DNA of 64,000 nucleotides from Colletes latitarsis (lineage: Eukaryota > Arthropoda > Insecta > Hymenoptera > Colletidae): contig NC_135137.1 in NCBI RefSeq assembly GCF_051014445.1, positions 31,373,501-31,437,500 of the forward strand. The letters run 5' to 3'. The translations under genes and the position numbers were made by a program. A model generated the notes under the pieces. That model did no database searches and was not told the DNA's origin. It saw only the letters and a program-made list of their open reading frames with translations. This document shows, piece after piece, positions 48,278 through 60,670 of the stretch. Numbering within the stretch: the first letter of the stretch is position 1; each line of letters opens with the position of its first letter.

Positions 48278-50063
48278 TCACAGACCTTACAAAGCCTGAT
48301 AAAACGTCTGGTACAGTACAACTCGTAATTTGTTCCATAACTAATATCTCTTTCTTCTTAGAGAACATATTAGATTGGAGTAAAAAAATTTTCAAATTTA
48401 AATTTCGATAGGAGAAACAGAAAATCTTTTCAAGGAGTGACTTTCGATAACATGATCAGATATAAACATGGAACTTTTCGATATTATGAGCCTTTAAAAA
48501 ATATTAATAGAAAATATTCTTTCAAAGAAAATAACTCAATACCACATTTGTACATAAAGGGAGTCCTTGTGAATAATGTAATGATTACTGTTTAATATTT
48601 ATGATTTTTGGCATAAAACATTCAACAGTTCAAAATACATCTCTACTACGAAAGGTGAAATATGTGATATAATGTGTTAAGAAAAATTAAAAAATAGCAG
48701 TAATTTCAGTTTGGAAAAACGAACAAAATGTCGTGTTCCAAATACATCGAGGCCTCTGATCGTTAACTCCTGAACTACTTTCCGGGACAACGTCGTCAAC
48801 GATTAAAAGGTCCAAGGGTGGTTAGGGTTGATTCATACCTCGCGCAGTTGCACAAATACATGCTAATTACGCTTCTTGCTAATTTCTTCCCGACTTCACG
48901 TGTCCCCTCTAACCCCCGCGCGAGCCTCAGCGGGAATAGTTTCGCGATTTGTCACGGCTGATGACACCGGTAAGTATAGAGTCGCGATTAAGCGAAAATG
49001 TGGGGCCGGGCGGAACGACGTCGGAATTGTTTACATAATTATGCGCCAATTAAGAGAGCGGGCTGAAGGAGGCGCAAGGAAGAAGAGCCGGGAGGATCGG
49101 TAGCGAGTGGCTGGCGAGGGCAGCAACCATCTCGATTCCAGCGCAATTAAGGTGCGGTTGAGGAAACCTTAAAAAAAAAAAAAAAAAACAACACAGCACG
49201 ATAGGAAAGAGTGGAATTTAATTAGGAGCTCGTGCTCTCTCGTATTTTCAGGCAGCCATGAAGAAACAAGACAGAGAACGGCACGGGATGCTCTGCGCGC
49301 TGCGAGGGACAGAGACGGAGACGAAATCGGAGAAAAACAGAGGAGCAATGGAAAGAGAGACGCGATGGGAATTATTGAAGCGTGTAATTCAAGAGAGAGA
49401 AAGAGTGAGGAGGCCAGAATAGCGGCGAGGTATCGTCAGCGAAGACATAACAATCAGGAATATGATAACACGCAGGATGGATGCTTACTTTCACCTCAGA
49501 CCTACGCGAGGATTCTCAGGAGCGGAGGCAAGGTTGACGGAGAGGCAAGGTGAAGTGAGATGAAAGATGATGAGTGAAGGAACCGCGGCAGGGGTAGGAG
49601 GCGCTTAATTAGAGCCAGACTTCCGTAGGATGCTTGAGGCTTCCCTAAGCTCTAAAGTTCTATCTTCCCACAGTTTATCCCCGTAAAGTGGCTATCTCGA
49701 AATTACCCTCGAAATTATATCGAATTTCGGACCCAGTCCGCGGCCCGTCTGTCATGTTTCGTTTTCCACCCCGTATCTTTCCACTTTCGAGCAGTCGATT
49801 CGTCAGGTGGCAACGTCAATCTGCTGTCGAAATGTGTCACCTGGTGCTTGAAACCTTCGATACTTAACGCCATGGTCTCGATCCTGACCGTAGTTAAGTA
49901 GTTAATGGAGATTTAGTCGATCAGCATAAAGATGCATTAGTCACTTATCGAGTTTACGACACTAAAATTTTGATTTTAGACAATTGTAAACTGCATTACT
50001 TAAAATTTGTCTTTGGTACTTATCATGGTAACCTCACTAAACTTCAGAATGAACTAATTAACA
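48278..50063. other. Unassigned DNA, GC-rich island at 48880-49700
   Basis: It contains an 18-A run at 49171-49188 with no retrocopy features around it, and a purine-rich plus strand at 49200-49420. A candidate 39-nt exon at 48931-48969 is listed separately. Confidence 0.55.
48931..48969 (+). other. Candidate 39-nt exon with strong splice sites
   Basis: Upstream is a long pyrimidine-rich tract with a CTCTAAC branch-like motif, ending in GAGCCTCAG. Downstream is ACCG then GTAAGTATAG, close to the insect donor consensus. The interval is 39 nt, a multiple of three, and one frame is open (GIVSRFVTADDT). No further exon is identified, so this stays a splice-signal observation. Confidence 0.2.
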
Positions 50064-50540
50064 CGGTTTTTGGTTTATGTCGATACGACTTTTCGTTTTC
50101 GAGATATCGTAATTTATGTAAAGAGGTATTTTTTAATTTTACTATCTTTGTCTCCGTCTTACGCATCGGGCCTTTTTCTCTTGCACGTGAGCCGTGACCG
50201 AGTGACGTAGTGTTTAGTATATACTACGAGCACGTGCGGTCAACGACCTTGCCAAGGCCGTATTGAAAGTTCATTGACCTCCGCGACGTAAACAATGAAA
50301 GGTAAACAAACCATATCTCCGAAATTAACCACGCGATCGATTTGAAACAAAAATCGTCATATCTTCGGAACTAATTACCCTATCGACTTTAATGAACACT
50401 CGTTTTAAAGGGCATTTCATCCTCTATCCGACTAATACATCAACTATTATAATTTACGCTTTCTTCTATGTTTATTTTGAAATTTACTTTGACGTTATAT
50501 ACTCGAAAACGTTTTAACAATTCCTATTGATTGTACAACC
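50064..50540 (+). mobile_element. Internal fragment of the TTAA element family
   Basis: Starting at GGTTTTTGGTTTATGTCGAT the sequence follows the inner right half of the elements at 2.5 and 59.1 kb: the TTTTCGAGATATCGTAATTT block, CTTTGTCTCCGTCT, ATATCTCCGAAA and CGTTTTAAAGGGCATTTCAT. Both termini are missing. Confidence 0.75.
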
Positions 50541-52882
50541 GGTGAAAATGAATATTTCGATCGAATACCGGTTAAAAATTTACAGATTTTCCACTGATTT
50601 CCACGTTTTTGATCCTTTCCTGCTCGATCTGACGTAACGTGTCTGTCGGCAGCTCCGTTTTTACCCTCTGTTTGAAACGAAGAACGATTCCCTCCGAGAA
50701 TGGAGTCATTCTCACGAACGACAGCGTATTTCGCGCCAGCAACAGCCGCGACGGCAAGCCGATGTTTACTTTATCCTCACTAATCAAGGGACGTATTTGC
50801 GTTTTATAATCCTTGGTCGGCTAAGAGGGTAAAATCTGAAAGCTTAGTGGAATCTCCTTTCGGTCGGATGGGTAATCCTGGCTTCGACCCTCGATTCCTC
50901 CCCTGCCAGCCCTCTGTCTTCCACGATCGGTCGTGGAGGAAGGCGTCTTCGTGAACGTCTTCGTATAACATCGAAGAAAAGAGACTTCGCGGCAGCCTCG
51001 CTGACTTAATGGCTTATTTTATCCGGTAATGTTGTTGCTCGACTTCGACAGTATCAACAGTGAATTATTGTCATGATCGAGATTCGCGTAGCCATTGGAC
51101 GAGTCACTGGTGCCTTCGTACTATATCATTTTATACAGTTCCATAGTTAATGGTACAACCGATGAGAGAGATGGTTCAAAGTGAAAAAATAATTTTATTT
51201 TATTCCGTTTAGTTTTCAGAAAATTTTACATCAAAAATTGACTATGACATAGACAAAGCTTGTTCTTTCTTTAACTCTTTGCAGCCAATCTGAATCACCT
51301 AGAAAATATCCATGGAAACACAGTGATCACTTGCTTTATCATCTTGGAAGTGTATTATATTTTCACAGTGATTATTATGTCTGATAATGAGGAAATGTCT
51401 CGAAATTATTTAAATTCTTACGCTGCACAGAGTGAAGACTGTGACAAAAATACAGTCTACACTTAAACATAAGAGTTACACAAGCCATTGAATTGTCAAA
51501 TACACGAAACACAGTGTTGATCATTTAAATTGCACAAAGTGGTTTAATACCACGTTCGACTAAAAGAAACGTCTGTCAGAACTCTGTCACTTTCCATATA
51601 AATGTGGTACAATGAAAATATATTCATCGTCAGAACTTCCGTTTTATAAGCTATATTAAGTACAAGAGAAATAAAAACCAAATTTCTCTCAAAGAATACA
51701 ATTTTTTCCACTGTGAATTATTCGATTCGATTCCTTCGAGGTAAATGCAACCCTATTCGAGCAAAATAAAGACGAAATGATCGAACAGGGAGAAATAACT
51801 GAAAACGATAATGCGTACGGTATGGATTGCATAATTAATAGGTACCAACTGCATCGATGCTCGGGGCCAAAGAAAACACGAAAGGGACCAAGCCGATAGT
51901 TTGTCTTATCGATAATTCATTCGATCTGACCGGTCTGCGTGTACCATCCTACGATTCTACATGTCTCGTCGTATTTATATGATTAATGAGTTTATAATGG
52001 CTGTGCAAGCTCGCGATTTTGCAAGATCATCGCAACCCCATTTCGCTGATAATGGGGAACGTTCACGTAAAGGAATACGTGTCTTCCATCCGAACGTTGT
52101 CTCGACGACATGTCGTCGATATAATGTCCTAGTAATTAGCCTGTGTACTACTTTCAACGAGAACCAACGTTGACGCAAATTGCTTATATATAATTACCAT
52201 ATTCATTAAGTTGCTTCTAATGTTTGAAGTTTTTACGTATCAATCCAGGATACATTTCTACAATTTATTCTAACAAAAATAAATTCGAACATACAGGGCT
52301 CGACTCGTATACATGGTTTAGTGTACTATGATGTATTTATTATTCAAAGCTTTATATTTTCAAGGAATCTGAAAATTCTTTGTTTATTTATAAGGTCTCT
52401 CCAGTTATTTAGAATATCATTTTGGAACAGAATCGAAAGCTACAAACGTGAATAGACGTTTCGAATATGTAATTCTACACTAGCAAACGATTCAAAAATA
52501 TACAGAAACTATTTTCGAAAATCACAATCGTGAATATTTTTCTAGCGTGCTCAGTCTATTGTTGTTTTTAAACACTGACTGTGATACTATAGTATTTATT
52601 AACCCGATGCAAACACTATTCAACGTTCTTTTTAATAACTTGTTTTAATACCAGTTCAAGCTTCCGATATAGTGCTTGTAAATTGATATTGATACTGGCA
52701 CGTGTACTATAGGACTGGTCGGATCATTACTGGTCTGCTATAGAAGAAACAACGTCGATTATGATCCTATATTCTTGTGGAAAGGTTAATCGCAATCGAT
52801 TGGTGTGAAATTTCTCCCAGACGTCGGAGGGGCATCGAAACTTCGAGCTGAGTGAAATCGAGCTATTGAATCGACATCCGTC
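50541..52882. other. Unassigned DNA, no gene recognised
   Basis: A GC-richer part at about 50590-51130 is followed by AT-rich sequence. Overlapping plus and minus frames at 51961-52178 are unrecognised. TTAACTCTTTGCAGCC near 51271 resembles a TTAA-element edge but has no partner. Confidence 0.55.
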
Positions 52883-53198
52883 ATGCGAACGTCAGCAACT
52901 ATACGTGTTCTCCTACTGGTAACTCTAGCTGCTCGACGGTAATTCTCTGGCTGGCATGCGACCGCCACTCGAACGACACGACATCACACGAACCATTCAA
53001 CCACTCTTTTTTCCCCTCCTCATTTTTCAGTTCCACTCGTGCAACTTTGGGCAGCGCGTGCACGAAACGAGACTGCAGACCAGAGCCACGACAAGAAACA
53101 TTTCGAGGCGCATAAAAGCCCGTACAATTATATTTTCCTTTCAAATTTATGGCCACCAGCTACATCCACCGGTTTCAATTCAGTCGGGACGAATATAA
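52883..53198 (+). CDS. Candidate two-exon small secreted protein, unproven
   Basis: An ATG at 52883 (G at -3) starts MRTSATIRVLLLVTLAA, a basic residue pair then a hydrophobic run like a signal peptide. The frame stops at 52940, but two GTAA donors lie inside it, at 52919 and 52939. An acceptor with a strong pyrimidine tract (CTCTTTTTTCCCCTCCTCATTTTTCAG, here 53004-53030) follows at a typical insect intron length of about 90-110 nt. Using the first donor gives 67 residues ending at 53198; using the second gives about 46 residues with two Cys, ending at 53115. Neither product is recognised. The splice model is inferred. Confidence 0.2.
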
Positions 53199-56100
53199 AT
53201 TTTTCTACTCACGATTTCGACAACCATCACCAGTGAACTATTGAATCGATTAATTTGTTCGTATTTTGAAGACACGTACGATAACAGAAATTTTCAAAAC
53301 ATTATTTAAAACGTTGAATTAGCCAGACCAATTTCGAAAAAAATATTTTCAAGTGATGTGTTCGTACGAAGTGTTGTGTAATAGTATAGAGTAAAAAAGT
53401 TTACAAAAAACGTCCAAATGTTATATAAATATTAAAGCTTTGTGATTATATACAAAGTTTCCATAACTATAGTAAACTATCAGTTTTCATTTAAGATTAA
53501 GATTTTATGCGAATATAAATCCAAGTAACATTCACGTCCATCGATTAATAATACCTCAGTTTTGGAAAGGAGAAAATATTACACGATCTCAAAATGATTT
53601 CGAAACTTTAAAATCACTTGCTTTTCAGATAAATAAAATATTAATGAGACATGGGGGGAAATTACTGTTCCACGCAATCCTGTTAATGAAACAACAAATG
53701 CGAATTATCAATAATAAATAACCACGGGATAAAGAAAGAAAAATAGTGCGTTACTAGAAATTTCGATAAATCATTTATTCTATTACCGAGAAAGGCATGC
53801 GGTTGAAATCTAGGAAGAAATGTAAAATTTACGTGCTCTTGTGAAAGAAAGCAAAGGAATGTTTGTAACGATTGATCTACGATTCACTGGTTTACAAATT
53901 ACAAGGCATGAACATAAGGCAGTTTCCTCAAGTGCCCTCTTTGTTAACGATTGCTTTGCGAGTTTTCCTTGTCAAAGAATAAGATAAAAACAACCATTCT
54001 CGAATATGTAGGAATTTAAACGAGGTAATATGTTTAGGAAAGAATTGAAATTACGCACTAAAATAAATGGGAGGCACTTTTAGCGATGATATAAAATTTG
54101 CCTTATAACTTGGAAACTGTTATCTCCTGGATGTATGTTCAACAAAAGTTTTACATCGTTTGGATCATCAATTTGAGCACAAGATAGACATTTTGACTAT
54201 ACTGTTCCTCTTCTTATTACCGATTAAGCTAAGGAAAACTGGAATTTTTATAGACGGAATGTATTGAGAGATGCCAATAATATTTATTTTGATTCAGTTA
54301 AATTTCATTTTCCCTAAATACAGCGTTTACTTTTTGACTTTTAGAACAGCAATTTCATGCAGTACAAGGTAACTCTAATCCTACAGGGATGTGACTTTAA
54401 GTTACATACTGAGTTTGACTAACTTTAGGGTTTGTAAATACGTTTATATACTAATTGTATTCTATGTATCATTAAGTTATAAAATATGTTAAGTTTTATT
54501 AGTATATAAATTCATTTAGAGTTTATAATTACTTAAACTTGGTATACGATTTGAAGTCAAACCCCGGAAAGATTATAGTTAGTAGATCAAATAATGTAGA
54601 TTCTAACGAAATACGAATTGCAAAGGTAGATCGTAAAGTTCGCGGAATTAATCGGCTAGTTTCCAAATAATACAATCGTTCGTATTATTTTCCTTCACAT
54701 TCTTGTAATAAAAACTGATCGCAAAACAATAATAAAAAAATTAGTTCTTGGTCATGTTCGTACACCCTTCGAATCATTAAACGGAAATATTATCTAATGG
54801 CCTCTATCCAAACCATTGAATAGAAATACTATATGACAACGATTCGTTCAAAGTGCTACGTAAAACTGCTACTAACTATAACAGGTATCGCAAAAAATCG
54901 CGGGGAAACAGTTCTGAAACAAAAGTTCGCACACATTTTTCAAACTACCTGGCTGAAGTCACACGACCGAATTATCCCAGGTGCGAACTTTTCGTTTCTC
55001 GTCGTACAAACGTTCGAACACGTACTACGAGGGAAGTAAAACGTTTATAAGTTTGAACCATCAATTTAAATGTACTCTGTATAGCCTTTCCAACTGTCTT
55101 CTTTTCCCTTTTGCCAAATAACGCAGACTTACGTGTCATGACTAATCCTTCCATATACCACGTGATGCAAGCTATTTTCACACAAACCACTCAAGACATC
55201 GACTCGATACGTTTTTATATTACATGGTCAGATGTTAATCTTTTCAAGAGCAAATACCAGTGTAAAATTTCAAGACTCACCAGCGAAAATCAGCAGTCCC
55301 GGTCCGTATCGTTACGTTCGTACTCCGTTCAGATCGCACAGAACAAAATTATTATCGAAAAACAACACACGTTCGACGAAAAATTTCCCGAAAGACGGTT
55401 CTCGAGCAAAAATTCGCACATGATACCCAAAGCACGAATGACAAGTTTACCGTTTGACGAGTTTACCGAGCAAACAAACGTTCAGACACGTACGTTCGAC
55501 GTAAATAAAGCGTGCCAAGGTTCGGAACACACTGATCGCGGGGCGTTTTACGCGCCACGTGGCCCTCTCGCGATGCACAGGTCGCGAGCCAGCAACGTGA
55601 CAAATGTGACAGCGGTATAGAAACGGTTACCTCCTCCCTTCTCATTCTAGTTTCCTAAGCGGTTCTAAGCACCAACCCGGCTATGCCCCGAGAGGTGTAC
55701 GTGGCTCACGAGCACGTGGGAAAAGGCGCGTGCGGAACCAGCGTCGGACGGCGGCAGCCTTTGCCGGGACTGCTTTCATAATAGATGCCCGGCCGTATAC
55801 GTCACCACGCGTCGACCTGCCTGGCGAAATAACACACATTTGTGGCTAATTTCGTGGACGATTGTCGCCGAAGGGTCGAAACCGTCGCGCGTGCGACCAA
55901 CGCCCCCTCATCCTTGTAAAACCGAATTCCCACCCCTTCGCGGTCCCATGCTTTAATTTTTACTTTCCGACCTGGAAGCCTACGCTGTAATCGAGACGCT
56001 AAATAATGGTTTTTGCGAACGAGCAGGATTTAAAAACCCCTAATCTGGTTTTCAGCATCGATGCATTGTACGCCACATTGGTTAGGACAATTCTAAAATA

Positions 56101-57480
56101 ATATTTTACGAGTCATATGATTCTGGAAATTTTAGAATTTGTAAAGTTTTAATCTTTAGGATGTTTATAATGCACAAATTCTTTTAACGTGTGTTTTATA
56201 GCACGTGGGTGACAGCCTCCATTGAGGTGTTATCATAAGATAGTTGTATTTTATTATTCAGTTACGAAGTCTGACGGATGCTTTATTTTTAATCTTCTTT
56301 ATGTCAATTTTTCGCGCGTTTTTTATAGCAAATTGATTAGGGTGTACTATAATTTATCCCTTCCATAACCGTTGGGATATTTAAATCGTTGCGTATATCT
56401 TTGTTTTTAAGATACCACGGTGCATTAACGATTGTTGTCAGTATTTTCGTTTTGTTATGATTCCAGTTTCTAATTTACCCTTTTCATGGATTTTGCTCTG
56501 CTCGTTATTAATAAACAATGAAAATTAGATGAGTATCATGTTTCGTTATTTCTCATATAATCTACTTCTATTATTACTCTATTTTACCCTTTTTTACTTT
56601 GCTATCACCTTTTTTCTTAAATGTTTATGATTATAACTTTACTTTCGTATTTGTAAATTATATCATTTAAGATTACTTCTAAAATAATTTGAAACATCAT
56701 AATATAATTGTTCGATTAATAATAATTTTCTGGGAGGAACGGCCAGTTAAGGGTGATTTTTATTCGCGTAAAAAATTTTGACCAAGTATTTAACAAAGTT
56801 ATTTAAGTAGCTTCATTCAAAGTAAAATATTTGTCTTAGATGGGGCATAAAAGCAAAAAAAAGGTTGGAAAACGCTCCCTTGGATAGAACTTTTCATTCT
56901 GCCAGCCTATAGCTACTCAAGCAACAATTTTATCGATTACATATAACTTTAATGGATGAAAATTCGTCGTTAGAAAATGATAGAGGAACTTCGTTCCGTG
57001 AACACTCAATGAAAAACGACCAAGTCGACACTCGAGAGGCATAAACACTGCAATTGAAAATTGACGCCGCTTTCATCATATTTATTCGACCTTATAGCTT
57101 TCACCTCCAATTTATTTCGAATATATTATTTTAAAATATTAGTGTAAATGCTCTTGGCTGCAATAGTCTCCTTTATAATCCAGTACGTTATAACACATTT
57201 ATGACTTTTTTGGCGTATGTATGTCATAAACTCTCAGGGAAATTAATCAAACAACGATAAATCATAGTAACTTACTGTTTCAAAAAATAAATTGCTTCGT
57301 GCTAAGAAATATTCCCACATTATACAAACATTGTAACAAACGACAAATCTAAAGAGCTTAACTTTCCATTGCATAAGTTTTACTCTATCCTACAAAAAGA
57401 AAATTATTTTTTGGTTATTTATGTGCTTATAAACTTAATAATTCTCAATCTAAACGATTTTTATGGTATTCTGTAAGGTT
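53199..57480. other. Unassigned DNA, mostly AT-rich
   Basis: An open frame at 55111-55620 (169 codons, TTG start, Ser/Thr/Gln-rich) matches nothing I recognise. A GC-rich island lies at 55480-56040. The rest is AT-rich and unstructured to the eye. Confidence 0.55.
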
Positions 57481-57918
57481 ATTAGACGTCACATCAAAAT
57501 ACTAGATTCCAATTTACGAATTTACAAATGAAACAAAAGTTGATATATAAACGAATTTCAATTTTATAATTTTATATTTTGTTGCTTGTAAATGAATTTC
57601 GCCCAAGTCTGTCGAGGACACTATCCAGCAAAGACTGAAATTAGACGTCACATCGTACATAAAATACTAGATTCCAATTTACGAATAAATTTACAAACGA
57701 AACGAAAGTTGACACGCAAACGAATTTTAATGTTATAATTTTATATTGTCGAGGACACTATGCAACAAAGACTGAAATTAGACGTCACATCATACCTAAA
57801 ATTCTAGACTAAGGTTTCCAACAAAACCTTAACAAAACAAAAATTATAATTTTCTGTTTTGCTGCTCGTAAGTGAAATCTGCCCAAGTCTGTCGATGTCA
57901 CAATTTAATAGAGACTTA
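57481..57918 (+). repeat. Tandem repeat, three units of about 137-159 bp
   Basis: ATTAGACGTCACATC occurs at 57481, 57640 and 57777. Each unit then has TAAAAT-CTAGA, a TTATAATTTT stretch and, in units 1 and 3, CCCAAGTCTGTCGA. The second unit lacks about 25 bp near its right side. The TGACGTC-like GACGTCAC in each unit is a notable recurring palindrome. Confidence 0.88.
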
Positions 57919-59140
57919 AATAATTAACTACACAAGGAGAAAAGCAAAGTAGATCGAAAGGGGGGCCAAGAAAATGAAAAACAAAAATACACGCAAGTGT
58001 CGCGAGCATAGAAACCCATTCATCTCGCAAGATCCCGGTCGCGGTCGTATCTGGCCGGCGAATAGCGAAAATCGCGATAAATTAGAGGGCCGCGGGGAGC
58101 GTGACGCGTTTTAAAAGCCATGATTTTCTGATGAAAGCTCGCGTTGCAGGGTGCGCTCGCTCGTAGGGGCAACTCGGGCCGCCGCTGCCCCGTTTAGCTG
58201 CAACCTGGCAATTACCTGTAGGGCATAATTGTCATCCCTTACGTTTTCCAGGGCGGTTTCACCGTCTCTCTCCCGACCACCCACCATCCTTCTCTCTCTC
58301 CTTGCTCTTTGCCCAAGGCTACCCCCGAGCCGCCCTAACGGAGGCGTCGGGTCACGCGAGGCCGTGCCTGTCGCAGAAGTCCACGCGACGCGCACAGCCA
58401 CGCAATGCCGAAACAACACCGACTTACCTTACCTGTATCAGATTTCTAATTACTAATTTACTCCCACCATCGACCTCTCTCCCCCTCACCCACCACCTGA
58501 CCACCCCCTCGCCATCTCGCGACCGCTGTACAGTGGGCCAGAATTCATTCGTGACGAGGCAACGATAATCGACCGATTTCAGTGGTACTAGTTTCACGCG
58601 TATATGAAAAAAATAATATTAAAATGGGGTGAACCACGTAACTTGTCCAGTTGAGTTTTTTCTGTTACCAGTGGTCCCTTCAAAATGTTTTTGTCTAGCA
58701 TAACATGGTTTAAGGAGAGCTTTACATTTTTGTCTATTTCTTGTTCGTAACATGTGAAATTCTTGCAACTAAGAATCCTTCCTAAGGTTTTCTTTTTTAT
58801 TTAAATAAAAAGAAATGTGGTATTATGCTGCTTGTCGAATCCATTGAATGATAAGTGTAAAAGAACAAATAGGTTTCTTTATAAAAAGAAACTATAAGTC
58901 AGCTAGAAAATTTTAGGAAAGAACAATTAGCAAAAATTTTGTATACTCATCTCGAAGCTCTTTATAAATCATTTTATGATAGACAAGAAACATTTTTAAC
59001 GGACCAGTAATAATGTAATTATGGGTGTATTCCGGAGAATTAATAAAAATGGAACTTTAATCATTTTACAGTATGGAACAACGTAATATCGTCTTTAAAG
59101 TTCTCGCGAACATCAATGAAAAAGGTGTTAACCTATTTAT
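57919..59140. other. Unassigned DNA, GC-rich island at 57960-58570
   Basis: On the minus strand two overlapping donors (CAG then GTAAGGTAAGTCGG, near 58432 and 58427) and a third (CTACAG then GTAATTGCC, near 58213) are good matches, but I cannot place acceptors for them. The minus-strand frame 58111-58419 is unrecognised. AT-rich DNA follows. Confidence 0.5.
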
Positions 59141-60670
59141 TTAACACTAAACCTACCGCGACCGGTCAAATGACTGTTTTTAAAATTTCGTTGAGAATTT
59201 CCAACACACAATATTATTTTAGCATTTAACTTTACGACTTTTCTTATAGCATACGTACAATGAATTTTACAATATCCACTTCCATTCTTATTGTGTTTTC
59301 TGAGAAAAATATGCAGTCTGTCTTGTCTACCACGACCGTTCATCTGACCGGTTGAATGATTTATGGTTTTTTGTAAAAAACTGGACAAAATTTGGTACCA
59401 AATTCTGGTTAATTTCCAATGTAAATAGAAACTCTATGTATAGCAAAGACGAAAGGAGAGAATTTTTAGTTTCCACTGTCCTAGAACAGTCTATCAACGC
59501 ATATTAAAAATAGTTAAACTTTAGACGCGTGCAGTTCCGAAACTACTAGTGTTTTTTTAATAATTGAGTCACTGTTGGCAGCGGCAAAGCTTCTCCTTTA
59601 AAATGGTTTTTGGTTTTTGTCGATCCGACTTTCCGTTTTCGAGATATCGTAATTTATGTAAAAGGTAATTTTTTAAATTCCGCTCTCCGCCTTAGAAAAG
59701 GCTATTAGCGCGCATTAAAAATACTAAAACTTTAATTACGTGCAGTTCCGAAACTACTAGTGTTTTATCTATTATTAAGCCACTGTTAGCAGCGGCAAGG
59801 CCTCTCCTTTAAGATGGTTTTTGGTTTTCGGCGATCCGACTTTTCGTTTTCGAGATATCGTAATTTATGTGAAGGGGTATTTTTCTTAATTTGACTATCT
59901 CTGTCTCCGTCTGACGCGTCGCGCTGGACCTCCTTGTCGCGCGTGAGTCGAGACAGTCACGTGACTAGGAAGTCATAGTATTTCTAAGAATTTACTACGC
60001 ACTGTTTACTATTTTCACGCGCGCGTGTTCATTCAACTCAATGAAACAAACAAATGCTTCGGACGCTTCTATCTCCGGAACTAGCCACCGCATCGACTTG
60101 AAACTGAAATCGCTATATCTCCGGAACTAATAAAGCTATCGACTCTCACAAACGCTCGTTTTAAAGGGCATTTCATCCTCTATCTAATGACAATACTAGC
60201 TACTATAATTTTTGCTGTTCTCTATGTTTATTTTCACATTTACTTTGACGCTACATACCCAAAGAAGTTTCAGCAATTCCTACTGATCGTATGACTAGTG
60301 TACGATAAAACTAGATTATAAATTGTTTATTTAATTGAAAATTAATTTAAATTGAAATACAAGATGTTTGCGTAATTACTAGCCAGTACTTTTTCTTAAA
60401 TAAGTGTTTTCTCTAGAACTAACTACGGTATCGACTTGAAACGAAATTCGTTTTCAAGGGTATTTTATCTTCTATTCGATGAAAATTAAAAATTTTTTTA
60501 ATATAAATGAGAAGGATATCTTACGAATAAACATCAAAACACAAGTTTCTGTACATATAATACACTAATTATAAGTACGTTGCCTCGTAAAAGAGAGACA
60601 GAAAGACTGGTCATTTGACCGATCATGGTAGGAATGGGTATACATGAAGTGCCGGTAGGTTTAGTGTTAA
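59141..60670 (+). mobile_element. Complete TTAA-bounded non-autonomous element, 1.53 kb
   Basis: The left edge is TTAA plus CACTAAACCTACCG; the right edge is CGGTAGGTTTAGTG plus TTAA, a perfect 14-bp inverted repeat with a TTAA duplication. Just inside each end lies GGTCAAATGAC(C/T) or its inverse, and a second GTTCATCTGACC version sits near 59338. The interior holds two tandem units (about 59500-59880) containing TTTTCGAGATATCGTAATTT, then a part ending in TTAATTGAAAATTAATTTAA. No transposase frame is present. A TTAA target is characteristic of piggyBac elements; mobilisation by a relative elsewhere is inferred. Confidence 0.88.

Noticed and set aside
48876..49103. Frame with VTADDTGKYRVAIK, resembling the F-strand end of an immunoglobulin domain
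   Set aside because: No upstream Cys/Trp core of an Ig fold, and the motif runs through a GTAAGT donor, so it would be partly intronic.
49171..49188. 18-A run as a possible retrocopy or SINE tail
   Set aside because: No target-site duplication, promoter box or upstream similarity to another copy was found; simple homopolymer is sufficient.
57481..57918. Regular repeats considered as a CRISPR array
   Set aside because: Whole units are repeated, without short conserved repeats and unique spacers, and the DNA is eukaryotic in character.
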